From assembly GCA_001839685.1 (NCBI GenBank), contig MLAK01000864.1:28402-52080 (forward strand): 23,679 nucleotides of DNA. Reading direction: 5' to 3'. The notes below the pieces were generated by a model. That model had not been told where the DNA came from and searched no databases. It worked only from the letters and a program-made list of their open reading frames with translations. Made by a program: the position numbers and the translations under genes. How positions within the stretch are numbered: the first letter of the stretch is position 1; the number at the start of each line of letters is the position of its first letter. The DNA is from Tritrichomonas foetus. Lineage: Eukaryota > Parabasalia > Tritrichomonadida > Tritrichomonadidae. Shown here one piece after another: positions 1 to 7,959 of the stretch.

Positions 1-917
1 AACTGCTTTAAGACTCAATTTATAATAGAAAATTCTCAAATTGGTGCTAATTTCATCTATAACTCATGACCTTTGATTTGGATCTATGATATCATCTGGG
101 AAATTATATTGATGATCATGTCAACAAACTATTCCTTATGTGTGATGAAAATATTTTCCTTTTCTCACTTCAAAAAATCAATTGCATCATTTTTGTTTTT
201 NCTCAAAAAAATTNNCNNAATNCTTTTTTTGTCACTTTTGTGATTTGAATGATTAAAGGTTGATTATGAGGTTAAATAACCTCCTAGTATCAAAAAAGTG
301 GTTTTTTTTTTAATTCTTTTTGCTTTTTCTTTTGTATATTTCTTGCAAATTTTAATTTAACTAACTAAAGCACATGATGAAGAACAATATATATATTTTT
401 GAAAAAAAGAGACTTTTTTGAAATTGAATCTTATTTCAAAAATGGGTCTGACGATTTCCTTTAAAATTTGTTATTTTTATTTTTACTATGAATCCAATAT
501 GATATCAACTTTTGAAAACAATTGTAGGAACAGTTTTAGAGATCAAATTGTATCTGCATACTTTTTGAATAAATGTTCATTCCGATGTTCAATTCATCAA
601 CTTCATGGTCATATCTTCCTTTTTCATCTTTACAAANAATTTGACAGAACAAAGGAATCCCATCAAAAATCAAAAATAAAAATTTGTGAGCATTTGGCGG
701 TTGCTACTACTCCCTTAACGAAAAAAATAATTTCATCTTTTAAATTGACATGAATTGAAAGATCGCAGCTTCGTTTATTGAGAAATTGATAGGAAAATAA
801 AATCCATGGTCATATCTATATCGATGAAATCTAAAGTGGCGAGGAAGTTCACCAGGAACTAAATTCAATGCAATGATTCCTTTCAAAAAGCCCGCCAAAA
901 TTGATTCAGTTTCTTGA
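1..917. other. AT-rich gene-free stretch with ambiguous bases
   Basis: I see no supportable gene here. The stretch is A/T-rich with long T runs, and ambiguous bases cluster at about 201-222 with one more at 636, so base quality is poor. An open frame at 418-753 begins at TTG, crosses an N and has a composition like translated spacer. The last part, 740-917, is probably the promoter side of the BRCT gene. TCAGTTT at about 906-912 resembles a trichomonad initiator TCA(C/T)T(A/T) with one mismatch, but this is weak. Confidence 0.5.
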
Positions 918-2567
918 ATGTTCAAAGGCGAACTTACCATTCTCGAAGAAACCAAAGAAAACAGAGACAGATTCCATCCATTAAGATATTGGATTTCATC
1001 TTCTGTGTCAGGAAACGATTACAAAATATCTCGATATATTGATATCATCCAACCCGGCTTAAAAAGGACGAAAATCTTCGGCGATTCAAAAACACTTCAC
1101 ATTGGAACATTCGACGAAGTCATTTCGAATTCAGGAAAAAATATATATTTTATATCGGAAGAAGTTCTTTACGAAGCGGCTGAAAACAAACTTTCGCATT
1201 TCCAAGTATCTCGACAATCACCCCAGTGCGCATCATTATGCTTGTATGGACTCTGTTTCACGGCATCCGGATTCAGTCGACACGAATTTATCGAAATAGT
1301 CGATCAAATTTTACTTTTGGGCGGAGAATTCGTTCCAATGACAGAAGCAGATAAAATAGACGTCTTCATTACGAACTGTCCTGTTCTTCCTTCAATTATA
1401 TCAATATTTGCATCAGTTATTTCAATAGTAACCGATGAATGGGTGGCTGGGTGTTTTGCTCAGAGAAAGAAATTGGACTATTCTGATTATTCAATCAGCC
1501 CCTTCTCCCAAATAACACTCACATCAAGCGACTTAGAATCATACCAGAACAGAAACATCAAATCAAAAGTTCAAAAAGGTGGAGGAGTTTGGAATGAAGC
1601 CTTTGATGATTCTGTTACGTTTTTAATTGCATCCCATATTTCATCAACACCAAAAGTTCGACTTGCCTTGCAAATGTCTGTGCCAATAATAAAACCGTCA
1701 TGGGTTGATGATCAATCCAATAGTCTTGTTTCCATTGAGCCGTATATTCTAAATTATTGGTGTTTGAATAATTTCCTTAAAAATTCTCTTTTCGAAAATG
1801 TAACATTCGCTATTCATGTGAATTGCGAAGATCGAGATAGCATTATTGAAGCAGTTAAAGCCAATTCGGGATCATTTGCAAGTCCGCCTGATTATCTAAT
1901 TGTTCCTCATTTGTACCAAGGCTCTGCTGACCAAAAATGTGTTACAACTTCCTGGATTTGGAATTGCATCACCGAAAAGAAAATAATTGATCCTGATTCT
2001 TCAATATTATATCGTCCTTTCCCTTATTCAAAGCCATCATCAAAACTTCTTGGCTATGTTGTTGTTATTTATAATATTGGTGATCCAATCAAATATGAAA
2101 TAACCGAATGTTTAAGAGCTTTAGGCATAATTGTTCATTATCGAATAAGTGACCTAAGTAATATTGTTGTTGCTTCAAAAGTTGATGATTTATTATTTAA
2201 TAATTCCAAAAAACATAACGTTCAAATTGTTGGTCTTCCATTTGTTCAACAGTTGATAAGAACCGGTAAACTTCCTCCAATTCAAAAATATTTACTAGAA
2301 AATCCAAAAGTACAATCATTGAAATCGATTTGTAATTTAATTAGAAAGAAAAATTATTCAGCAGAAGTCAATTTAACTAAGAATGATAATTATCAACCTT
2401 CACAGGCAGAGAAATTGACACAGGAGGCTATCCTAAATGTGTTTTCCGATGATGAAGAAGCAAACACAAGTCCGAATGCATATGTCACTTATGGAAGCAG
2501 TGAAAGGAAAAATGATTCACTTATATTCGAAAGAGACCCTTTATTAGAAATATTATCAAAGTTTTAA
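918..2567 (+). CDS. Multi-BRCT scaffold protein, TopBP1/Rad4/Dpb11-like
   Basis: The 549-residue protein is built of repeated BRCT-type units. The clearest (about residues 103-186) shows G-x-C-F-T-A-S-G near its start, an internal L-G-G-E-F, and the BRCT tryptophan in V-T-D-E-W175. A second (about 195-275) has L-T-S, a G-G and P-S-W262; a third (about 286-362) has T-T-S-W346; a fourth (about 374-456) is less canonical. BRCT tandems bind phosphopeptides. A chain of four without a catalytic domain is typical of TopBP1/Dpb11/Rad4 scaffolds, which start replication and activate the DNA-damage checkpoint in the nucleus. The order and spacing here support that class, but orthology is inferred. The start is the first in-frame ATG, with an in-frame TGA directly before it. 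The tail (about 465-549) is polar with an acidic D-D-E-E patch. The gene is convergent with the golgin gene, 183 nt apart, and stops with TAA. Confidence 0.75.
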   Translation: MFKGELTILEETKENRDRFHPLRYWISSSVSGNDYKISRYIDIIQPGLKRTKIFGDSKTLHIGTFDEVISNSGKNIYFISEEVLYEAAENKLSHFQVSRQSPQCASLCLYGLCFTASGFSRHEFIEIVDQILLLGGEFVPMTEADKIDVFITNCPVLPSIISIFASVISIVTDEWVAGCFAQRKKLDYSDYSISPFSQITLTSSDLESYQNRNIKSKVQKGGGVWNEAFDDSVTFLIASHISSTPKVRLALQMSVPIIKPSWVDDQSNSLVSIEPYILNYWCLNNFLKNSLFENVTFAIHVNCEDRDSIIEAVKANSGSFASPPDYLIVPHLYQGSADQKCVTTSWIWNCITEKKIIDPDSSILYRPFPYSKPSSKLLGYVVVIYNIGDPIKYEITECLRALGIIVHYRISDLSNIVVASKVDDLLFNNSKKHNVQIVGLPFVQQLIRTGKLPPIQKYLLENPKVQSLKSICNLIRKKNYSAEVNLTKNDNYQPSQAEKLTQEAILNVFSDDEEANTSPNAYVTYGSSERKNDSLIFERDPLLEILSKF

Positions 2568-2750
2568 TCAATAAATGTTAGTATTATTAGGCATTTACAT
2601 AATTATTCTTTATACTTTTTTTTCCAGAAATAATATTGATAATATGATATAAAAAAATATTTGATATTATGAAAGGTGAGGAAAGAAGTGAAATTGATAG
2701 AATTGCATACATATTTATTAATTAACAATATCTTTTTGCATAGATAATCA

Positions 2751-5700
2751 TCATTTAAATGGCCAAAAGCTTGTTTGGTTGATAAGTTGATGGTTTTCTG
2801 TCCATTTTCGAAGTGCAGCTTGCTTTTGGGCATCATCGCAACCAACCAAAGAAAGAAGCATTGGAATCATTGTTTCCTGCTTGGATTCGTCTTGCAAGAA
2901 AAATTGAAGCATGGATTTTCTCAAATATGAAAAGTGAACATTGTCTAGCATTAAATCATCTTTCTTTCGATGCTGTTTGGCACTTCTTGGAGTTGAATCT
3001 GCTGTTCGTGATGAATTATAAGGAATATTCGGTTTATCTGAATTTAACTGTTTTTCTAATTCAATAACTCGTTTTTTGAATTCTTTATTTGCTTGAGTTT
3101 CATTTTTCAAATTTAATTCCAATTCTTCTTTTTGGCTCATTAATTCTTGAATGTAATTTTGTAAATCAGATTCTGCGTTTTCAGAAATGTGTGATTGTTG
3201 TTTTTCAAGATCTGAGGATAATCTGTCAATTTCATCTTTTTGATTTTCAATCATTTCTTGTTTTGCTTTATTTTGGGAAATTAAATCTGATAATTGTTCT
3301 TTAATTTCATCATTTTCAATATTTGACATCATTTGTTTCATGCTATTTTCATACTCTATTTTTAATTTCGAAATTTGATTTTCATAATCATCAATAATTT
3401 TTTGTTGCTCGTCAATTTTGATTAAAAGTTCTTGGTTGTTATCCACAGAGTCTTTATGAATTGATTTCTTGATTTGAATTGACAAGGTTTGAATTTCATT
3501 TTCTTTTAATTTCATAATCTCTTTAATCTCATTTAATTCTTTTTCTCTTTCTTTTAATTTCTTCTCAATTTTGATTTTTTGTTTTTTAGCCTTCTTGAAG
3601 TCAAGATCTTGATCTAAAATTTTATTTTTCGCTTCAACTTCTCTCAATTTCCTGTTGATTTCGGCTTCAATTTGTCTTTGTTCAGCCAAAAAAGCGGATT
3701 CACGAAGAGAAAGCTCAGCTTCCCTTTGTTGACATTTCCGGAGCATTTCTTTTTCTTTTGAATCAAGTTTAACCTCATTCCTAATTACTTCAACTTCTCT
3801 TTGATTTAATTCATCCATTTTTTCTGGCAAGTTTTCACATTGTTTTTGTAATTTAAGTAACTCCTGTCTTTTCAAGTCAATTTCTTTCCCAATTTCTTTG
3901 ATTTCATTTTCTTTTGATTTTAAATCGCTTTGCTTCTGTTTAATATCTTTTTCTTCTTGTTCAAATTTTAGATGTAATTCTGCTTCTTGTTTGGATATTT
4001 GTTCATTAAGAATAATTTCTTTTTCTTCGTTTCTTTTAATTGCATTTGCTAAATCTTCTTCTTGTTTTTTCGTGTCTTCAATCTTTTTGAGGAGATCAAC
4101 TTTCATTCCATCTATTTTTAAGACTCGATTTTGAAGAATTTCTTTTTCTGTATCAAGTTGTGCCTCTTTTTGCTTCAGAAGTTCTTTTTCAGTTTGTAAG
4201 TGGTTTTCAAGCGATCTTACTTTCAACTTTTCTGCTTCGAATTCATTTTCTTTTTTCGTTAAAATTTCTTCACGATGATTTAAATCATTTTCTTGACTGT
4301 TACATTTTAATATGAATTCTTCTTCTTTTATATTTAATTCGTTTTGTTTGTTTAGTATTTCTGAAGATTTTTCTTTTAATTCTAATTCCAAAGAATTTAA
4401 TTGAGCACTTTTTTGGGCACTTTCTGTTTCAAATTGATTCATTTTTTGTGAAAGTTCTGTTTCTTTGGAATTAAGTTCAATTGTTTTAGATTTTAATTCA
4501 CTTTCATGATTTTCGATATGAGCTCGTAGATCAATTAATTTTTGTTCTTTTTCATTCAATTCTTTTTCTTTTGTATTTAAGAGTTGACTTTTAGAATCAA
4601 GTTCATTTTTAGTGTTTTCAATACTATTCAAAAACTCTTTTTCTCTTGATTTTATTGATTTTTTGACTTGCTTTTCTTTTTCTTGAATTTCTCGAAGTTT
4701 TTGTGCAGCTTCGTTTTGGTTTTTAACTAATGATTCAACTTTTTGCTTTTGAAGTTGGCTGAATTGCTCAACTTGTTTTGAAAAATCTTGTTCTTTTTTA
4801 TTGTAAAGTTCGTTCAATTCTTTTTCTTTTTTAGCCAAATTTTCTTCTTTTTCTTTCAAATCATTCAAAAACTTGTTTTGTTTTTGGGCAAAAATTTGCT
4901 CATTCTTTAATAATTCGGCTTCTTTACTGTTGATGTCAATTCTATGAAGATCGTATTCAGCGTTTTTATTTTGAACATTCTGAATTATTTCTTTGTAATT
5001 TTCGATTTCATTTTTCATAATTTTTTCCGATTCCTCCAATGACTTTACTTTAAATTCATAATCATTATTTTTGGTATTCAATTCACTGATTTGTTGATTT
5101 AATTCATCAATTTTCTTCTTTATTGAAGTGTTTTCTTCTGTCAATTCATTAATTCTCTGATTACTTAAATTAGTTGCATTATTTGCAGCTGATTCGTTGT
5201 CCAATAGCATTTTTTGATTTTTCTGTTCTAATTCAGCAATTTGGTTCTTGCAATCCTCAATTTCCTTGATCAATTCTTGGTTTCTATTTTCCAGTATTGT
5301 ATTCACATTTTCTGATTTTTGTTGATTTTCAAAGTTTTGTTGGTTTTCAATATTAAGATTTTCGTCTTGATTATGGTTTTGGGAGTCTAATAATTTTTGT
5401 TTATCTTCTTCGATTAGCTTCTTTTCTTCTTCTATTTCTTGCATTTTACAGTTTATTTCTTCTTTTAGTTTGTTAAGTTTTGTATATTCAATTTGAATTT
5501 GTTGATTTTCTTTTGAAATTTCTTGTTGTTTTTCATTCATAAAATCATTTTGTTGAATTTTGCTTGCTTCAATTTGTTTCAATTCATTTTGTAAAGCTTG
5601 TTGTAATTTTTCAATTTCAGATTTAGACAAATTGATTTCCTCTTCTTTCATTTTCATCTGATCTTGTTTAATTTTCAACTCTTTTTGATCTTTTTCAAGT

Positions 5701-6896
5701 TGTTCGGCACCACGAGCGAAAGATTGCCTCATTATTTCGAAATTTTGTGCTTCTTCTTTCATTTGAACAATTTTATCATTGATTTCTTTAGTTTTTGCAG
5801 ATTGTTGTTTCTTTTTGAGCGTATATTTTTGTTTGTCTTGCTTATATTTCTCTTGTCTTTCAGAAAGTTTAATTTTTTCGTTTTCAAATGATTTTTTCTT
5901 ATTTTCAAATTCATCGAGTTCATTTTTGAGTTTGTTTTCTTTTTCGAGGATTTGATTTTTTTGATTTTCAATTTCCAATAAATATTGTTTCTTTTGATTT
6001 TCAAAATTCTGCTTTTCAATTTCGAATTCTTCAACCTTTTTCTGAAGATCAATTTCCTTTTCTTTCCAAAGGTTTTCTTTTTCATCCTTTTGATTTTCCT
6101 CAGCAAAAGTACTCAATAAATCATTATTATTACTACAATTTTCATTTTTAATTGGTAAATTTTCATCTTTTTGATTTTCAACTGTTTGATTATCATCAAA
6201 TAAAGAAAGTAAGTCATCATCTTCATATTGAGTTTGATTTTCACTTGGAGTTATGTTTGCTTTTTCATTTGAATGAGAAATTTGATTTTGTTTCAAGTTT
6301 TCGTTTTCTTCTCGAAGTTTGTCAATTTCTTCCATCAATTCTGATAAATCGTTTGAAAGTTGCTCATTCATTTTATGAGCACGCTCAAGTTGTTCATTTT
6401 GATTACATTCTCCAGAAGATTGGTTCTTTTTCAATTCTTCAATTTCTTGATTAAATTTAAGCCTTTCTTGATTAAAAGTTGAAACTATTTCCGCATTTAA
6501 TTCATTAAGCTTGTTACACTCTTCTTCCTTTTCAGCAAACAAAATCGTCATTTGTTTGATTTGCTCATCTTTAATATCCAATCGGCTTTTCGTTTCAAAT
6601 TCTCTGGCTGTAATTTGTTCTTTTTCGATCGTTAGTTGTGCGATTAATTCTTTTTGTTTGTTTGCAGCTTCTTCGAGAATAGAAAAGTTGTGAGCCAATG
6701 CATCATATTTGGTTTTCAATTTTTGATGGTTTTTAATTGATTTTTTGAGATTACGTCTGAGGACATCAGGTGAAATGTTATCTTTTGGCGATGTTGGTGT
6801 GGGAGGATCCTCCTTCTCTTCCATAAAAATACGCGAAATAAATTTATTTGAATTTGATAATACAGGAAACTTTTTCAATGACATTTTATAACACAT
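2751..6896 (-). CDS. GRIP-domain golgin (long coiled-coil Golgi tether)
   Basis: The product is about 1,380 residues, almost all E/K/Q/N-rich heptads, hence a long rod-like coiled coil. The last 65 or so residues break this pattern and match a GRIP domain: H-F-S-Y-L-R-K-S-M-L-Q-F-F, then M-I-P-M-L-L-S-L-V and K-Q-A-A-L-R-K-W. The tyrosine in S-Y-L is the residue that in animal and yeast GRIP domains contacts Arl1-GTP, so the protein probably tethers vesicles at the trans-Golgi. Near the N terminus two short linkers carry D-L-L-S-L-F and D-L-L-S-T-F. Start choice is uncertain. The ATG at 6896 is the first in frame. The ATG at 6824 begins M-E-E-K-E-D, and the 24 residues before it look like translated leader, so 6824 may be the true start. 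The stop is TGA. Transcription diverges from the HP1-like gene across a gap of under 160 nt. Coiled-coil proteins give misleading similarity hits, so the call rests on the C terminus. Confidence 0.8.
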   Translation of the reverse strand: MCYKMSLKKFPVLSNSNKFISRIFMEEKEDPPTPTSPKDNISPDVLRRNLKKSIKNHQKLKTKYDALAHNFSILEEAANKQKELIAQLTIEKEQITAREFETKSRLDIKDEQIKQMTILFAEKEEECNKLNELNAEIVSTFNQERLKFNQEIEELKKNQSSGECNQNEQLERAHKMNEQLSNDLSELMEEIDKLREENENLKQNQISHSNEKANITPSENQTQYEDDDLLSLFDDNQTVENQKDENLPIKNENCSNNNDLLSTFAEENQKDEKENLWKEKEIDLQKKVEEFEIEKQNFENQKKQYLLEIENQKNQILEKENKLKNELDEFENKKKSFENEKIKLSERQEKYKQDKQKYTLKKKQQSAKTKEINDKIVQMKEEAQNFEIMRQSFARGAEQLEKDQKELKIKQDQMKMKEEEINLSKSEIEKLQQALQNELKQIEASKIQQNDFMNEKQQEISKENQQIQIEYTKLNKLKEEINCKMQEIEEEKKLIEEDKQKLLDSQNHNQDENLNIENQQNFENQQKSENVNTILENRNQELIKEIEDCKNQIAELEQKNQKMLLDNESAANNATNLSNQRINELTEENTSIKKKIDELNQQISELNTKNNDYEFKVKSLEESEKIMKNEIENYKEIIQNVQNKNAEYDLHRIDINSKEAELLKNEQIFAQKQNKFLNDLKEKEENLAKKEKELNELYNKKEQDFSKQVEQFSQLQKQKVESLVKNQNEAAQKLREIQEKEKQVKKSIKSREKEFLNSIENTKNELDSKSQLLNTKEKELNEKEQKLIDLRAHIENHESELKSKTIELNSKETELSQKMNQFETESAQKSAQLNSLELELKEKSSEILNKQNELNIKEEEFILKCNSQENDLNHREEILTKKENEFEAEKLKVRSLENHLQTEKELLKQKEAQLDTEKEILQNRVLKIDGMKVDLLKKIEDTKKQEEDLANAIKRNEEKEIILNEQISKQEAELHLKFEQEEKDIKQKQSDLKSKENEIKEIGKEIDLKRQELLKLQKQCENLPEKMDELNQREVEVIRNEVKLDSKEKEMLRKCQQREAELSLRESAFLAEQRQIEAEINRKLREVEAKNKILDQDLDFKKAKKQKIKIEKKLKEREKELNEIKEIMKLKENEIQTLSIQIKKSIHKDSVDNNQELLIKIDEQQKIIDDYENQISKLKIEYENSMKQMMSNIENDEIKEQLSDLISQNKAKQEMIENQKDEIDRLSSDLEKQQSHISENAESDLQNYIQELMSQKEELELNLKNETQANKEFKKRVIELEKQLNSDKPNIPYNSSRTADSTPRSAKQHRKKDDLMLDNVHFSYLRKSMLQFFLQDESKQETMIPMLLSLVGCDDAQKQAALRKWTENHQLINQTSFWPFK

Positions 6897-6976
6897 TTTC
6901 ACACAATATTTTTTATGTCATAGTAATTAATACAGAAAAATAAATTGTCATCTTCAAGTAGAAAGCAAAAAAAACT

Positions 6977-6982
6977 TCATTT
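6977..6982 (+). promoter_or_regulatory. Initiator (Inr) TCATTT
   Basis: TCATTT ends directly before the ATG of the HP1-like gene and fits the trichomonad initiator TCA(C/T)T(A/T), where the A is the transcription start. Transcription from A6979 would leave a 4-nt leader, which is short but in keeping with the very short trichomonad 5' UTRs. No AACGG element is present here. Confidence 0.5.
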
Positions 6983-7441
6983 ATGGATGAAAATCAAGAG
7001 AAAAATATTAAAACATCAGATATTTCAGATATTTTTATTCTTGGTCATTGTCTAATCAATGATAAATATCATTACAAAGTTGTTGGACTTCCCAATCATT
7101 CTGATGATGAATGGATCCTTGCAAGAGAAATTCCTTCACATTCTTATGTTGCTGCATATTGGCGTCAATTTAGTTTTGAACGCCAACTTTCTGCCTCTGC
7201 CAATATTGATGATGTGATTAAGGAAAATGCAGAAGAGTCAAAATCACCTGAAAAGGATGTATTTTGGCCAGAAGAAGAGGAAATTGAAATATTAGGCATA
7301 TTAAAGAATCAAACACCATTGAAATATGTGATTCGATTTCCACAAAAAACAGAAATTTCAATTGTTCCATCAAGTTATATAAAAAAGAAGTATCCCGTCA
7401 GTATGTCAAAGTTTCTTGAGCATAACATAGAGTTTTTTTGA
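6983..7441 (+). CDS. HP1-like protein: chromodomain plus chromoshadow domain
   Basis: This small, 152-residue protein has two related modules. Residues about 16-62 look like a chromodomain: I-L-G-H-C-L-I-N-D-K-Y-H-Y-K-V-V, then S-D-D-E-W-I-L and a closing helix Y-V-A-A-Y-W. After an acidic hinge, residues about 98-150 match the chromoshadow pattern: I-E-I-L-G near the start, a Y-V-I-R-F strand, S-I-V-P-S, then K-Y-P-V-S-M-S-K-F-L-E-H as the C-terminal helix. This two-module layout is that of HP1, which binds methylated H3K9 and dimerises through the shadow domain to compact chromatin. The K-W-K-G strand of the chromodomain, which carries one of the cage aromatics, is shortened and has no tryptophan at that place, so normal methyl-lysine binding is doubtful. 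The protein is shorter than most HP1s because its hinge is short. The stop is TGA. The family call is my reading of diverged motifs. Confidence 0.55.
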   Translation: MDENQEKNIKTSDISDIFILGHCLINDKYHYKVVGLPNHSDDEWILAREIPSHSYVAAYWRQFSFERQLSASANIDDVIKENAEESKSPEKDVFWPEEEEIEILGILKNQTPLKYVIRFPQKTEISIVPSSYIKKKYPVSMSKFLEHNIEFF

Positions 7442-7700
7442 GAGAACTTGATGATACAATGTATCGTATTCTCTTCGTGTCATCATTCACTTCAATTTTA
7501 TATTTTGTTTTTAGTAAAAATAGATTTTCGAATGAAATCACTTCTATGATTTTTTTAATTATTCTTCTTAAAATACCATTAACAATAAACAATTTGTGTA
7601 ACACAAATTAAACATCAATATTTAAATATTTGATGATTATCTATAAAAGCCATCTAAATTCATCTTTCTCGCAATAAGTACTATAATGCTAGCTTATAAA

Positions 7701-7712
7701 CATGATATCATG
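7701..7712. repeat. 12-nt perfect palindrome
   Basis: CATGATATCATG reads identically on both strands. It lies in the spacer about 250 nt upstream of the TOG gene. Its function is unknown; it could be a dimeric factor site or chance in AT-rich DNA. Confidence 0.45.
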
Positions 7713-7749
7713 CTGTGCAGGCTTACAGAATGAAACGAAAAGGATGATT

Positions 7750-7763
7750 TTAAGTCGACTTAA
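7750..7763. repeat. 14-nt perfect palindrome
   Basis: TTAAGTCGACTTAA is a perfect palindrome with a GTCGAC core. It is the longest uninterrupted palindrome I noticed in this spacer. It is a candidate binding site for a dimeric protein; no function is known. Confidence 0.5.
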
Positions 7764-7825
7764 GTATACGTTTAAAAATTTAGATTGAAGTTTTTCAATG
7801 TAATGTTTCACCTCTGTTCTTTTTA

Positions 7826-7909
7826 CCTTTCAATTAGAAAAAATATCAAAAATTTCTATTCACATTCTGAATCAGAATTTCTGATGAATTCAGAGTGGCC
7901 TTTCAATTA
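7826..7909 (+). promoter_or_regulatory. Direct repeat CCTTTCAATTA, 73 nt apart, flanking a dyad
   Basis: CCTTTCAATTA occurs at 7826-7836 and again at 7899-7909. Between the copies lie the near-palindrome ATTCTGAATCAGAAT (7864-7878) and a second TCTGA...TCAGA pair (7880-7894). The CCTTT core resembles the start-site element CCTTTG described for Trichomonas, but the sixth base differs. The second copy is 50 nt before the TOG-gene ATG. I infer a promoter region. Confidence 0.35.
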
Positions 7910-7959
7910 AAAACCAAATATTAATTCAAATTCATGTTATCTGAATTAATAACAAAAAG

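Larger units (their letters stand above)
7442..7959. other. Palindrome-rich spacer upstream of the TOG gene
   Basis: No coding region is supported. The spacer holds three perfect or near-perfect palindromes (listed separately) and a direct repeat CCTTTCAATTA at 7826-7836 and 7899-7909. An ATG at 7934 opens a different reading frame upstream of the TOG start. TCA at 7932-7934 could be an initiator, in which case that ATG would lie at the very 5' end and be unusable. Confidence 0.5.

Noticed and set aside
201..222. Assembly junction as a biological boundary
   Set aside because: Scattered Ns show poor base calls rather than a feature; nothing changes in composition across them.
418..753. Open frame of 111 codons
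   Set aside because: It starts at TTG, crosses an N and has spacer-like composition (F/Y/K/I/S) with no recognisable motif.
740..955. Minus-strand frame of 71 codons overlapping the BRCT start
   Set aside because: It overlaps the N terminus of a better-supported gene and has no recognisable domain.
5759..6106. Minus-strand K/R/N-rich frame inside the golgin
   Set aside because: It is an out-of-frame reading of the coiled-coil repeats; low complexity keeps many frames open here.
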